Shown here piece after piece: positions 1 through 8,610 of a stretch of DNA of 64,000 bases (its first letter is position 1; every line of letters starts with the position of its first letter). The DNA lies in contig NZ_CP094970.1 of assembly GCF_025790165.1 (NCBI RefSeq), positions 4,340,001-4,404,000 on the forward strand. The letters run 5' to 3'. Below the pieces are notes generated by a model. The model had not been told where the DNA came from. It ran no database searches and saw only the letters and a program-made list of their open reading frames with translations. Source of the stretch: Solicola gregarius (GTDB lineage: Bacteria > Actinomycetota > Actinomycetes > Propionibacteriales > Nocardioidaceae). The position numbers and the translations under genes were made by a program.

Positions 1-57
1 CTGACCACGCTCGCCCGGCTCCTCGACCAGCTCAACAACGCGCTCGACCAGGGCTGA
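1..57 (+). CDS. 3' end of an unidentified gene (partial)
   Basis: The first 19 codons of the window read LTTLARLLDQLNNALDQG and stop at TGA 55-57. The frame is open to the left edge, and the leucine/alanine-rich helix resembles the last helix of MarR-type regulators. That resemblance is weak, so no function is assigned. Confidence 0.4.
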   Translation: MTTLARLLDQLNNALDQG

Positions 58-102
58 ACCCGGCGTGCGGGTTCGCGCCCGCCCGGCGTGTACGGTCTGC
101 TC

Positions 103-585
103 ATGCGTATTGCACGAGGCGTCGCCGCGGTCACGTGTGCCATAGCGATCGCGCTGGCAGCATCGGCGTGCAGCGGCGACGATGACGAGGGTGACGACGA
201 GCCGACGGAGGCGGCCCCGACCGCCGTCGACCGGTTGAGCGACATCCCGGACGCCATCTTGGTGATCAAACCGGGTTCGCAGGGTGCGCCGAAGACGTAT
301 CGCACGGCGAAGGTCGACAGCGCGAACCCGTCGGCCAGTGGCAAGGCGGTCGACGTCAACTTCGAGGGCGGCCCGGACCTCTGCAGTATCTTCACCGGCT
401 ACGCGACCCACGAGACCGACTCGACGATTGAGGTCACCGTGATCATCGGCGAGCAGGCGGGGTGCACGGGCGACCCGACGAGGCGTACGACGGTGTTGAA
501 CGTCGACGAGCCGGTCGGCGACCGCGACATCGTCATCTCGAAGTACTCGCAGGACTCCCTACCGATCGAGAACCCCTCCGCCTAG
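103..585 (+). CDS. small secreted lipoprotein, function unknown
   Basis: The 160-residue product starts at ATG 103, which puts a short basic N-terminus directly before the hydrophobic stretch. A frame opening 15 bases earlier would add MYGLL. The signal peptide ends in a lipobox-like ASAC followed by an acidic SGDDDEGDDEP linker, typical of actinobacterial lipoproteins tethered outside the membrane. The mature domain has two cysteines (in DLCSIF and AGCTGD) that could form a disulfide. I do not recognise the family. The gene converges on hrpA across an inverted-repeat region. Confidence 0.75.
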   Translation: MRIARGVAAVTCAIAIALAASACSGDDDEGDDEPTEAAPTAVDRLSDIPDAILVIKPGSQGAPKTYRTAKVDSANPSASGKAVDVNFEGGPDLCSIFTGYATHETDSTIEVTVIIGEQAGCTGDPTRRTTVLNVDEPVGDRDIVISKYSQDSLPIENPSA

Positions 586-589
586 GAAC

Positions 590-717
590 GGTGAGGAGAG
601 GATTCCGGCCCGTCGAGGAGAGGATTCTGGCCCGTCGAGGAGAGGATTCCGACGCCCGAACTCTCTCGCGGGTGGGCCAGAACTCTCTCCTCACCGGGCC
701 AGAACTCTCTCCTCACC
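590..717. repeat. multi-copy imperfect inverted repeat between convergent genes
   Basis: Three direct copies of a GAGGAGAGGATTCYGGCCC-type unit (from about 592, 614 and 637) are followed by inverted counterparts GGCCAGAACTCTCTCCTC. The outermost arms, 590-612 and 695-717, match at about 20 of 23 positions. The right arm runs over the stop codon of hrpA (713-715). It could act as a bidirectional terminator; the repeated units suggest growth by duplication. Confidence 0.7.
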
Positions 718-3700
718 GTAGTTGGGCGAGGAGCTTGCGGACGCGCTTCACCGACACCGGGTGCGCCGTTCCGAGCGACTGCGCGAACAGACTCACCCGC
801 AGCTCCTCGAGCGCCCAGCGGGCGTCGCGTACGCGCGGCGCCGCGAGCTGCTCGGGCCGCATCCCCTCGGTGGCGGCGTAGTAGTCGGCCTCGAGGTCCT
901 GCACGTCGCTCATCGCGGCGGCGTCGGCGACCAGTGCATGGGGCGCCCGACCGAGCCGTGTCGACGCGGCACGCAGGTACCGCGACACGTGCCGCAGCTG
1001 GTCGGCGCCCGTCTCGCGTACGAACCCGTCGTAGATGAGCCACGAGACCTGGACGCGGATATCGTCGGCGACCGTGTGCAGCGAGCCCGGTGCGGCATCG
1101 AGCTCGCGCATGAGCACCTGCCGGGCCGCCAGTACGTCCGCGACGTCGCGTACCACCGCCGCGCACGCATCGAACGTGTCCGCGCGGACGGCCTCGCGTA
1201 GTCGCACGAACGCGTCGGCGTCGTTGACGGGTCCGCCGTGGCGGCCGACGAGAACGTCGATCGCCGCATCGCGGGCGTCTTCGAGCAGGTCCAGTACGGA
1301 GCGGTACGGGCTGTCCGCGAGCGTGAGCTTCGTGCGGTTGTCGAACGTCTTCGTGACCGCGGCGACCGGCGACGGCGTCGTGAGTGCGATCAGCCGGGTC
1401 ACCCCGCGGGTCATGCCGTACGCCTGCTCGTCGGAGTCCTCGACGACGGCGATGCTCACGCTCGCGCCACGGTCGACGAGGGTCGGGTAGCCACGGACCT
1501 GGTGCCCATGCCGCTCGACCTCGATGTCCGCGGGAAGGTCACCGAAGTCCCAGTCGGTGATGCCGTCGCGGCTGAGCCGGTCTGCCGCGTCGGTCAGGAC
1601 GCTCTGCAAGCGGGGACGCAGGTCGTCGCGGAGCTGCGCGAGGTCCTTCCCCTCGCCGACGGTCCGCTCGCCGTCGACGACGCGGAACCGCATCCGTAGG
1701 TGGTCGGGCAGCCGATCCGGTGCGAAGTCGTCGGCGGAGATCTCGAGGCCGCCGATCCGTTGCAGGGCATTGGCGAGCACGGTCGGCATCGGGCCGTCCT
1801 GCGGTCCGACAGTCGACAGCACTCGTCGTGCCGTGACACCGGCAGGTACGAAGTTGCGGCGAAGACCCTTCGGCAGCGTCCTGATCAGGGCGGCCACCAG
1901 CTCCTCGCGATGACCCGGGACCTGCCACCAGAACGCGTCGGCGTCGATCGTGTGCAGCTCCTCGAGCGGTACGTCGACGGTCACGCCATCGCTCGCGGCA
2001 CCGGGCTCGAACTCGTAGGTGAGCGGCAGGCTGGTCGATTCGGACGTCCACACGTCGGGGAACTGGTCCACCGTCGCGTCGACGTCGGCATCGCTGCGCA
2101 ACAGCAGCGACTTCTCGAAGTCGAGCAGGTCGGCGTCGCGCTTGCGGCGGCGCTTCCACCAGCTGTCGAAATGTCGCCCGGACACGATCGTGTCGGGTAG
2201 GCGCTCGTCGTAGAACGCGAACAGCGTGTCGTCGTCGACCAGCAGGTCGCGGCGACGTACGCGGTCCTCGAGCTCGGAGACGTCCTCGAGCATCCGGCGG
2301 TTGCGGTGGAAGAACTGATGACGGGTCGACCACTCGCCCTGTACGAGGGCGTGCCTGATGAACAGCTCGCGCGAAACGGGCGGATCGATCTTGCCGTACG
2401 TGACGGGTCGGTCGACGACGATCGGTACGCCGTACAGCGTGACCTTCTCGCGGGCCATGACGGCGCCGCGGCGCTTGGACCAGTGCGGCTCGCTGTACGA
2501 ACGTTTGACCAGATGCTGTGCGAGCGGCTCGATCCAGTCGGGGTTGATGCGCGCGGCGGTGCGCGCCCAGAGCCGTGACGTCTCGACCAGCTCGGCCGCC
2601 ATCACCCAGCGCGGCGGCTTCTTGCCGACGGGCGATCCGGGGAAGATCGCGAACCGCGCGTTGCGCGCGCCGACGTACTCGCGGGTGTCGCCTTCGCGAA
2701 GGCCGACATGCGACAAGAGTCCCGAGAGCAGCGACTGGTGGATCGCGTCGTCGCTCGGCTCGGCTTCGTTGAGGTTCATGCCGAGCTCGCGTACGGACTG
2801 GCGCAGCTGGGTGTGTACGTCCTGCCACTCGCGGATGCGCAGGTAGTGCAGGAACTCCGTGCGGCACATGCGGCGGTACTGGTTGCCGGACAGCTCGCGT
2901 CGCTTCTCCCGGAGGTACCGCCACAGGTCGAGGTATGCCGCGAAGTCGGAGTCCGGCGAACCGAACCGCCGATGACTGGCGTCGGCAGCGTCCCGACGCT
3001 CCGCCGGTCGCTCGCGCGGGTCCTGGATCGACAGCCCGGCGGCGATGACCAGCACCTCGCGAAGGCACCCGTTGCGATCGGCCTCGACGAGCATCCGCGC
3101 GAGGCGAGGGTCGAGCGGCAGCTCGGCAATCGCTCTGCCGACATCGGTGAGCCGCTTGCCTGCCTCGTCGATCGCACCCAGCTCGTGCAGGAGGGCAACC
3201 CCGTCGCGTACCGCGCGACGGTCGGGCGGATCGGGGAACGGGAACGCCGACAGCTCGCCCAGGCCGAGCGAGATCATCGACAGAATCACCGATGCGAGAC
3301 TCGTCCGGAGAATCTCGGGCTCGGTGAACTCGGGTCGAGACTCGTAGTCCTCCTCCGAGTAGAGCCGGATGCAGATGCCGTCGGACGTACGCCCGCAGCG
3401 GCCGGCGCGCTGATTCGCGCTGGCCTGCGAGATCGGCTCGATCGGGAGCCGCTGCACCTTCAGGCGCTGGCTGTAGCGGGAGATGCGCGCCGTGCCCGGG
3501 TCGATGACGTACTTGATTCCGGGCACGGTCAGCGACGTCTCCGCGACGTTGGTCGCGAGGATGATCCGCCGGCCGGTGTGCGGCTTGAAGACCCGCTGCT
3601 GCTCGGCGGTAGACAGCCGCGCATACAGCGGAAGGATCTCGGTGTTGCGGAGCTGCCGCCGCTCCAGCAGATCCGCCGTGTCGCGGATCTCGCGCTCGCC

Positions 3701-4363
3701 CGAGAGGAAGATCAGGACGTCGCCGGGTGCCTCTGTCGCGAGCTCGTCGACGGCATCGGAGATCGCCTGCAGCTGGTCCGAGTCGTCGCGCTCCGCGAGC
3801 GCCCGGTATCGCTTCTCCACCGGGTACGTACGCCCGCTGACCTCGATGATCGGCGCGGGCCCGTCCGGTCCGGAGAACAGCTCCGCGAACCGTTCCGGGT
3901 CGATCGTGGCGGACGTGATGATGACCTTGAGGTCCTTGCGCCGGGGGAGTAGCCGGCGGAGGTACCCGAGCAGGAAGTCGATCGACAGGCTGCGCTCGTG
4001 TGCCTCGTCGACGATGATCGTGTCGTACCGCCGCAGATCGGGATCTCGGCGGATCTCCGAGAGCAGCAGGCCGTCGGTCATCACCTTCACCGCGGTGTCG
4101 CGGCTCGTCCGGTCGGAGAACCGCACGGCGTACCCGATCCCGCCGCCGAGCTCGACCTTGCACTCCTCGGCGATCCGCGCCGCGACGGTACGCGCGGCGA
4201 TGCGCCGCGGTTGGGTGTGACCGATCGTCCTCCGGCCGCCGCGCCCGAGCGCCAGACAGATCTTCGGCAGCTGGGTGGTCTTGCCCGAGCCCGTCTCGCC
4301 GGCGACGATCACGACCTGGTTGGCCTCGATCGCAGACGCGATGTCGTCGCGCCGTGCGCTCAC
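713..4363 (-). CDS. hrpA: ATP-dependent RNA helicase HrpA (DEAH box)
   Basis: This is a full-length actinobacterial HrpA of at least 1216 residues. Counting from GTG 4361-4363 there is a Walker A motif GETGSGKTT (22-30), DEAH at 119-122, the SAT motif in TSATIDPERF, and motif VI QRAGRCGRT, followed by the helicase-associated and DUF3418 C-terminal regions. It should unwind RNA or RNA-protein complexes using ATP. The start is doubtful: the family-typical residues ITFPAELPV lie in frame upstream of this GTG, but no ATG, GTG or TTG occurs before the in-frame stop at 4499-4501. A CTG at 4451-4453 follows a strong GGTGGAGG ribosome-binding sequence by 6 bases and may be the real start. Confidence 0.93.
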   Translation of the reverse strand: MSARRDDIASAIEANQVVIVAGETGSGKTTQLPKICLALGRGGRRTIGHTQPRRIAARTVAARIAEECKVELGGGIGYAVRFSDRTSRDTAVKVMTDGLLLSEIRRDPDLRRYDTIIVDEAHERSLSIDFLLGYLRRLLPRRKDLKVIITSATIDPERFAELFSGPDGPAPIIEVSGRTYPVEKRYRALAERDDSDQLQAISDAVDELATEAPGDVLIFLSGEREIRDTADLLERRQLRNTEILPLYARLSTAEQQRVFKPHTGRRIILATNVAETSLTVPGIKYVIDPGTARISRYSQRLKVQRLPIEPISQASANQRAGRCGRTSDGICIRLYSEEDYESRPEFTEPEILRTSLASVILSMISLGLGELSAFPFPDPPDRRAVRDGVALLHELGAIDEAGKRLTDVGRAIAELPLDPRLARMLVEADRNGCLREVLVIAAGLSIQDPRERPAERRDAADASHRRFGSPDSDFAAYLDLWRYLREKRRELSGNQYRRMCRTEFLHYLRIREWQDVHTQLRQSVRELGMNLNEAEPSDDAIHQSLLSGLLSHVGLREGDTREYVGARNARFAIFPGSPVGKKPPRWVMAAELVETSRLWARTAARINPDWIEPLAQHLVKRSYSEPHWSKRRGAVMAREKVTLYGVPIVVDRPVTYGKIDPPVSRELFIRHALVQGEWSTRHQFFHRNRRMLEDVSELEDRVRRRDLLVDDDTLFAFYDERLPDTIVSGRHFDSWWKRRRKRDADLLDFEKSLLLRSDADVDATVDQFPDVWTSESTSLPLTYEFEPGAASDGVTVDVPLEELHTIDADAFWWQVPGHREELVAALIRTLPKGLRRNFVPAGVTARRVLSTVGPQDGPMPTVLANALQRIGGLEISADDFAPDRLPDHLRMRFRVVDGERTVGEGKDLAQLRDDLRPRLQSVLTDAADRLSRDGITDWDFGDLPADIEVERHGHQVRGYPTLVDRGASVSIAVVEDSDEQAYGMTRGVTRLIALTTPSPVAAVTKTFDNRTKLTLADSPYRSVLDLLEDARDAAIDVLVGRHGGPVNDADAFVRLREAVRADTFDACAAVVRDVADVLAARQVLMRELDAAPGSLHTVADDIRVQVSWLIYDGFVRETGADQLRHVSRYLRAASTRLGRAPHALVADAAAMSDVQDLEADYYAATEGMRPEQLAAPRVRDARWALEELRVSLFAQSLGTAHPVSVKRVRKLLAQLR

Positions 4364-4445
4364 CGGCAGCTCGGCGGGAAACGTGATCGAGGCGGGGTCG
4401 AGGCCGCCGCGCGTGACCGTCCGAGACTGGCTGGGTGGGGTGTCC

Positions 4446-4604
4446 TCAGACAGCGACGGCCTCCACCAGGATCTTGCCGGTCGCGTCGGAGCACGGGCTT
4501 ACGTAGGTGTGGGCGAAACCGTCGTCGGACTGCACGTTCCCAGCGCGTCCCCCGGTGACCGGGGAACGCGCGGTATAGAGGAACCTGTCCGTTGTCGTGG
4601 TCAT
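4446..4604 (-). pseudogene. internally deleted remnant of an Ohr/OsmC peroxidase gene
   Basis: The 52-codon frame begins with FLYTARSPVTGGRAGNVQSD, which resembles the N-terminus of organic hydroperoxide resistance protein Ohr (YTA...GGRxG...SDDG). It ends with AHTYVSPCSDATGKILVEAV, which resembles Ohr's C-terminus (AHxxCPYSxATxGNxxV). The central ~90 residues, including the first catalytic cysteine region, are absent. The simplest reading is an in-frame internal deletion of ohr. It lies directly upstream of hrpA, and its last codons overlap the probable hrpA 5' end. The alternative is a small unrelated protein. Confidence 0.55.
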
Positions 4605-4666
4605 GATCTCGACAATAGCGAGTACGTCATCGAACGACACCGTCGCAGTAGGGAAGAGGGGCCACC

Positions 4667-5314
4667 ATGCAGCTCGCGAAGTTCGGCCATTCCTGTGTCC
4701 GTCTGAGCGAGGCCGGACGGACGCTGGTGATCGACCCGGGTGTGTTCTCCGAGGCGTCCGACGCCCTAGCGGGAATCGACACCGTGCTGATCACCCACGA
4801 GCATCCGGACCACGTCGACATCGGCGCCCTCACCGCGGCCGCCGAGGCCAATGCAGACCTGCGGATCTGGGCGCCCGAAAGCGTCGCACAGATGTTGCCG
4901 GCGCTATCGGACGTCGTGACGACGGTCGGCGCCGGGGAGGAGTTCGACGCCTCCGGGTTCGGCGTGCGTACGTTCGGCGGACAGCATGCTCTGATCCACA
5001 GCAGCGTGCCGGTCGTCGCCAACGTCGGCTACCTGATCGACGAGACGGTCTACCATCCGGGCGACTCGTTCACGGTGCCGACCGCGCCGGTCGACACCGC
5101 CCTCGTGCCCATCCACGCGCCATGGTCGCGGGTCGGCGAGGTGCTCGACTTCGAGATCGCGCTTCGTGCGCGGCAGGCGTTCCAGATCCACGACGCCCTG
5201 CTCAACGACGACGGCAAGGGCGTCGTGTACGGCCACATCCGCCGTATAGCTGGCGAGTACGGCACGGACTTCCGAGTCCTGGACACAGGGGAGACGGTCG
5301 ACGTCTCCGGTTGA
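4667..5314 (+). CDS. MBL-fold metallo-hydrolase (UlaG/YtnP-like)
   Basis: The 215-residue protein carries the metallo-beta-lactamase metal motif as THEHPDHVD near residues 43-51, a later GGQHA segment, and a YHPGDSF segment with the bridging aspartate. Such zinc hydrolases act on small cytoplasmic substrates; the substrate cannot be deduced. The start ATG 4667 follows a GAGGGG ribosome-binding site. It is transcribed divergently from the ohr remnant/hrpA. Confidence 0.85.
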   Translation: MQLAKFGHSCVRLSEAGRTLVIDPGVFSEASDALAGIDTVLITHEHPDHVDIGALTAAAEANADLRIWAPESVAQMLPALSDVVTTVGAGEEFDASGFGVRTFGGQHALIHSSVPVVANVGYLIDETVYHPGDSFTVPTAPVDTALVPIHAPWSRVGEVLDFEIALRARQAFQIHDALLNDDGKGVVYGHIRRIAGEYGTDFRVLDTGETVDVSG

Positions 5315-5372
5315 ACCGCGCGCTCGCCAGTACCGGGTGACGGTGTCGATTGGCAGTGCGTACGCGAGCTCG

Positions 5373-6173
5373 CTAGGGAAGGCCCAGCGGGTCCTTCAGC
5401 AGCGCGTACCCGACGAAGGCGACGATGTCGAGGATGGTGTGGGCGATGATCAGCGGCATCACCCGCCCCGTGCGGTAGTACCAGTAACCGAAGATCACCC
5501 CCATCACGGCGTTGCCGATGCCGGGCCCGACGCCCTGGTACAGGTGGTACGAGCCCCGTACGAGCGCGCTGGTCGCGAGGGTTGCGGGCAGCTCCCAGCC
5601 GAGGTCGCGGAGCCGCGTCATCAGGTAGCCGACGACCACGACCTCCTCGAGCACGGCGTTCTGCATCGCGGAGAGGATCAGCACCGGCACTGTCCACCAG
5701 TACTCGTTGAGGGCGCTGGGCACGACGGTCGCCGTCATACCCAGCTCGCGGCCGATGAAGTAGAACGCGAGGCCGGGCAGCCCGATCAGGGCCGCGAGAC
5801 CGACACCAGCCCCGACGTCGAACCACGGTCGGGTGCGGTCGAGGCCGAGCGTACGCAGCGCCGATCGGCCGTTCGCCGACAGCAGGTAGAGCGCGAGCGC
5901 TACCGGCACGAGCGCGAAGGCGATGCCGAGCACCTGGTAGGTGAGGTCGAGGTACTCCCGGGTGCTCTCGGAGGCGTTCAGGGTCGCCGTCTGGTCACGC
6001 AGCGGTCCCTCGGTGAGCTTGCCGATCAGGCTGACCACCGCGTACACCGCGGACTGTCCGAGGCTCAGCCCCAGCACGATCCAGATCTCGGCGCGGATTC
6101 GCGTACGACTCCGGTCCTCCGCCGCGAGTTCACGCGATCCCGCGTCCGATGCGGCGTCGTCGCGGTCGTTCAT
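5373..6173 (-). CDS. CPBP-family intramembrane metalloprotease
   Basis: The 266-residue polytopic membrane protein has the three CPBP (Abi) motifs: LEEVVVVGYLMTRL, a middle YHLYQGVGPGIGNAVMG segment, and HTILDIVAF. The usual arginine of EExxxR is a valine here. CAAX-type relatives process prenylated or secreted peptides, and many actinobacterial members are uncharacterised. ATG 6171-6173 is preceded by GGGAG. It converges on the MBL gene and diverges from the DUF445 gene. Confidence 0.85.
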   Translation of the reverse strand: MNDRDDAASDAGSRELAAEDRSRTRIRAEIWIVLGLSLGQSAVYAVVSLIGKLTEGPLRDQTATLNASESTREYLDLTYQVLGIAFALVPVALALYLLSANGRSALRTLGLDRTRPWFDVGAGVGLAALIGLPGLAFYFIGRELGMTATVVPSALNEYWWTVPVLILSAMQNAVLEEVVVVGYLMTRLRDLGWELPATLATSALVRGSYHLYQGVGPGIGNAVMGVIFGYWYYRTGRVMPLIIAHTILDIVAFVGYALLKDPLGLP

Positions 6174-6313
6174 CGGGGATCCACTCCCATCTCACTCCCG
6201 CTCGCTTGTCGACGTCGAACCTACGCAGCGTAGAGGACCGCACGCCGTCTCCACGGCGTCGCATAGGCTCGCAGACGCCGGTGCTGGAGCGCCGCGAACC
6301 CGAGGAGCTGTCG

Positions 6314-7597
6314 ATGAGCCACGTGAGCGAGCGGTCCCGCCCGGTCGCGCCGTCGTTGCTCGACGGAGCGACGGACGACGACGAACGCCGCCGAGCCCTC
6401 CGCCGGATGCGTATCGTCGCGGTCTCGCTGCTGATCGCCGCAGCCGTCGTGTACGCGCTGACGCTCGACCGTGACGGCGCGTGGGGATTCGTCAACGCCG
6501 CGGCGGAGGCGGCGATGGTTGGCGCGATCGCCGACTGGTTCGCGGTGACCGCGCTGTTCCGGCATCCACTCGGCATCCCGATCCCGCACACGGCGCTGAT
6601 CCCGAACCGCAAGAACGCACTCGCCAAGAGCCTCGAGGAGTTCGTCGGTGCGAACTTCCTGGTCGAGGACGTCGTACGCGAACGCGTGCGCGACGCGCAC
6701 GTGGCTCAGCGCGTGGGCGAGTGGCTCGCCGACGAGCGGCACAGCAAACGCCTCGTCGACGAGGCGGCCACGGTGCTCGGAGCAGGGATGGGGCGGATCC
6801 GCGACGAGGACGTCGATGCGCTCGTCGGCGACGTGTTGATACCGCAGCTGATCGCGGAGCCGCTGAGTCCCGCCGCGGGCCAGCTGCTGGCCCAGGTCGT
6901 CGAGTCGGGATCGCATCACGGTCTGGTCGACCTCGGGCTGGACGAGATCCACCGCTGGCTGCAGGAGAACGAGGAGGTCGTCGAGCGGATGCTCGCCGAG
7001 CGCGCGCCGTGGTGGACGCCGCAATGGCTCGACGAGCGGGTCATCCGCCGGTTGCGCATCGAGGTGGTCTCGTGGGTCGCAGACATTCGTGACGATCCCG
7101 CCCATCCTGCGCGCAAGGCGTTCGATCGGCTCCTCGCCGATCTCGCGAACGACCTCCAGTCCGATCCGGTGGTCATGGCGAACGCCGAGAGTCTGAAGGA
7201 GCGGGTCCTCTCGCAACCGGGCGTACGCGACGCGTCGATCGCGATCTGGAAGGCCCTGCGCGACGCGCTGACAGAGGCGCTCGATGACCCCGACGGGATG
7301 CTGCGCCGGCGCGGCCTCGCCGAGGTGCGCGCGTTCGGTAGCCGGCTGGCGAACAATCCCGAGCTCCAGCAGCGAGTCGATGCCTACGCCGAGGACGGCG
7401 CGGCGTACCTCGTCGGCAGGTACGGCGCGGAGGTCACCACGATCATCTCGGAGACCGTCGGGCGGTGGGACGGCCGCGACACCGCGAATCGCATCGAGCT
7501 GTACGTCGGCCGCGATCTGCAGTTCATCCGGATCAACGGCACGGTGGTGGGTGGCCTCGTCGGGCTGGTGATCCACACCGTTACCGTTCTTGTATGA
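6314..7597 (+). CDS. DUF445 family membrane-associated protein
   Basis: The 427-residue product starts at ATG 6314, 6 bases after GAGGAG; an upstream in-frame extension is arginine-rich and not credible. One transmembrane helix near residues 38-55 is followed by a conserved AAAEAAMVGAIADWFAVTAL block and a long helical region. A second hydrophobic helix sits at the very C-terminus (VGGLVGLVIHTVTVLV). This matches DUF445 (YjiN-like), of unknown function. A TAGGCT near 6262 may be its -10 element. Its stop overlaps the next start as ATGA. Confidence 0.85.
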   Translation: MSHVSERSRPVAPSLLDGATDDDERRRALRRMRIVAVSLLIAAAVVYALTLDRDGAWGFVNAAAEAAMVGAIADWFAVTALFRHPLGIPIPHTALIPNRKNALAKSLEEFVGANFLVEDVVRERVRDAHVAQRVGEWLADERHSKRLVDEAATVLGAGMGRIRDEDVDALVGDVLIPQLIAEPLSPAAGQLLAQVVESGSHHGLVDLGLDEIHRWLQENEEVVERMLAERAPWWTPQWLDERVIRRLRIEVVSWVADIRDDPAHPARKAFDRLLADLANDLQSDPVVMANAESLKERVLSQPGVRDASIAIWKALRDALTEALDDPDGMLRRRGLAEVRAFGSRLANNPELQQRVDAYAEDGAAYLVGRYGAEVTTIISETVGRWDGRDTANRIELYVGRDLQFIRINGTVVGGLVGLVIHTVTVLV

Positions 7598-7956
7598 GCG
7601 GCCTCGACCTTCGTGCGGTCGCGTTCGACGTACTGGCCGTTCTGGTGTTCGTCGGCGTCGGCCGCATGCAGCACGACGGTGGCGACGCGTTCGCCGTCGG
7701 AGGTGTGCTGCGCACACTGTGGCCGTTCCTGGGTGGCCTGCTGATCGCCGTCGTGGTCGTCTCGGTCGGGTCCGCACGGTACGCGGCGGTCGTGACGGGT
7801 GTGGCGGTCGTCGTACTCACGGCGGGTTGCGGGCTGGCCCTTCGGTACGCAAGCGGGCAGGGCATCGCGGTGTCGTTCGCGATCGTCACCGTCGTCGTGC
7901 TCGCCGTGCTCATGCTCGGCTGGCGGTCTCTTGCCGCCGTTGTCAGACCCGGGTGA
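7594..7956 (+). CDS. DUF3054 family membrane protein
   Basis: The 120-residue integral membrane protein has about four hydrophobic segments. The FDVLAVLVFVGVGRMQHDGG and TLWPFLGGL blocks are typical of DUF3054. ATG 7594 overlaps the preceding stop by 4 bases (ATGA), indicating translational coupling with the DUF445 gene. Function is unknown. Confidence 0.82.
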   Translation: MSGLDLRAVAFDVLAVLVFVGVGRMQHDGGDAFAVGGVLRTLWPFLGGLLIAVVVVSVGSARYAAVVTGVAVVVLTAGCGLALRYASGQGIAVSFAIVTVVVLAVLMLGWRSLAAVVRPG

Positions 7957-7968
7957 CACGCTTGCGGC

Positions 7969-8562
7969 GTGCACGTATCGCTCGATGACCAGCGGAGTCT
8001 CGCCGTGCTGTCGGACGCGCTCGACGTGCTACAACGGCTCGTCGACCCGATCGACGAACCTCAGCTCGTGCTGCCGACACCTTGCGACGAGTTCGACGTA
8101 CGCCGGCTGCTCGGGCACCTGATCGGGTGGCAGCGCGTGGTCGCGGCATGCGCGGTGGGGGAGGCACCGCCGTTCGCCGACGGCTCACCGACGTACCGGC
8201 TCCGACCCGGCCGCGCGGCAGCCGACCTGAGGCACGCGTCGACCGCGCTCGTCGCGTCCCTGGTTCGAGCGACCGTGATCGATCTTCCGTACCGGGGGCC
8301 AACCGATCGGAGCATCGTTCTCATCGAGCAGGTCGCCGAGATGGTCATCCACACGTGGGATCTCGCGCGGGCGCTCGGCGAGGAGGCCGTGTTCGACGAA
8401 CGAACGGTCGCGGTTGCACACCTCGGCCTCACCGAGCTGCTGGGCGAGTCCTTCGCACCGATGGGATTCCGGGCGGCGCATGTCGGCTCAGGGGCACCGG
8501 CTGACCTCGACGGCCTGATCGCGCGCAGCGGTCGTCGACCAGTTGACCTAAACCAAACTTGA
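7969..8562 (+). CDS. TIGR03086-type DinB/mycothiol-dependent enzyme family protein
   Basis: The 197-residue protein starts at GTG 7969, 12 bases after the DUF3054 stop. The PTPCDEFDVRRLLGHLIGWQ segment and the later MVIHTWDLARALGEE segment are hallmarks of the TIGR03086/maleylpyruvate-isomerase-like DinB four-helix fold. The histidines in GHL and HTWD, with a glutamate, would bind a divalent metal. Relatives use mycothiol as thiol cofactor, consistent with mshC in this window; the substrate is unknown. Confidence 0.8.
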   Translation: MHVSLDDQRSLAVLSDALDVLQRLVDPIDEPQLVLPTPCDEFDVRRLLGHLIGWQRVVAACAVGEAPPFADGSPTYRLRPGRAAADLRHASTALVASLVRATVIDLPYRGPTDRSIVLIEQVAEMVIHTWDLARALGEEAVFDERTVAVAHLGLTELLGESFAPMGFRAAHVGSGAPADLDGLIARSGRRPVDLNQT

Positions 8563-8573
8563 CGTTCTAGGCT
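8543..8573 (+). promoter_or_regulatory. possible promoter of the ABC exporter gene
   Basis: TTGACC (8543-8548) and TAGGCT (8568-8573) could be -35 and -10 boxes, with a long 19-base spacer that is unusually A-rich for this genome. It overlaps the stop of the preceding gene and ends about 37 bases before the next start. Confidence 0.35.
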
Positions 8574-8610
8574 TGCGGATGCCGCAGCCACACATCGAGG
8601 GGAAACGACA

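Noticed and set aside
1539-4163. Very long open frame (874 codons) on the minus strand overlapping hrpA
   Set aside because: It is an out-of-frame shadow of hrpA: arginine/proline-rich, no domains, and hrpA itself has full helicase motifs.
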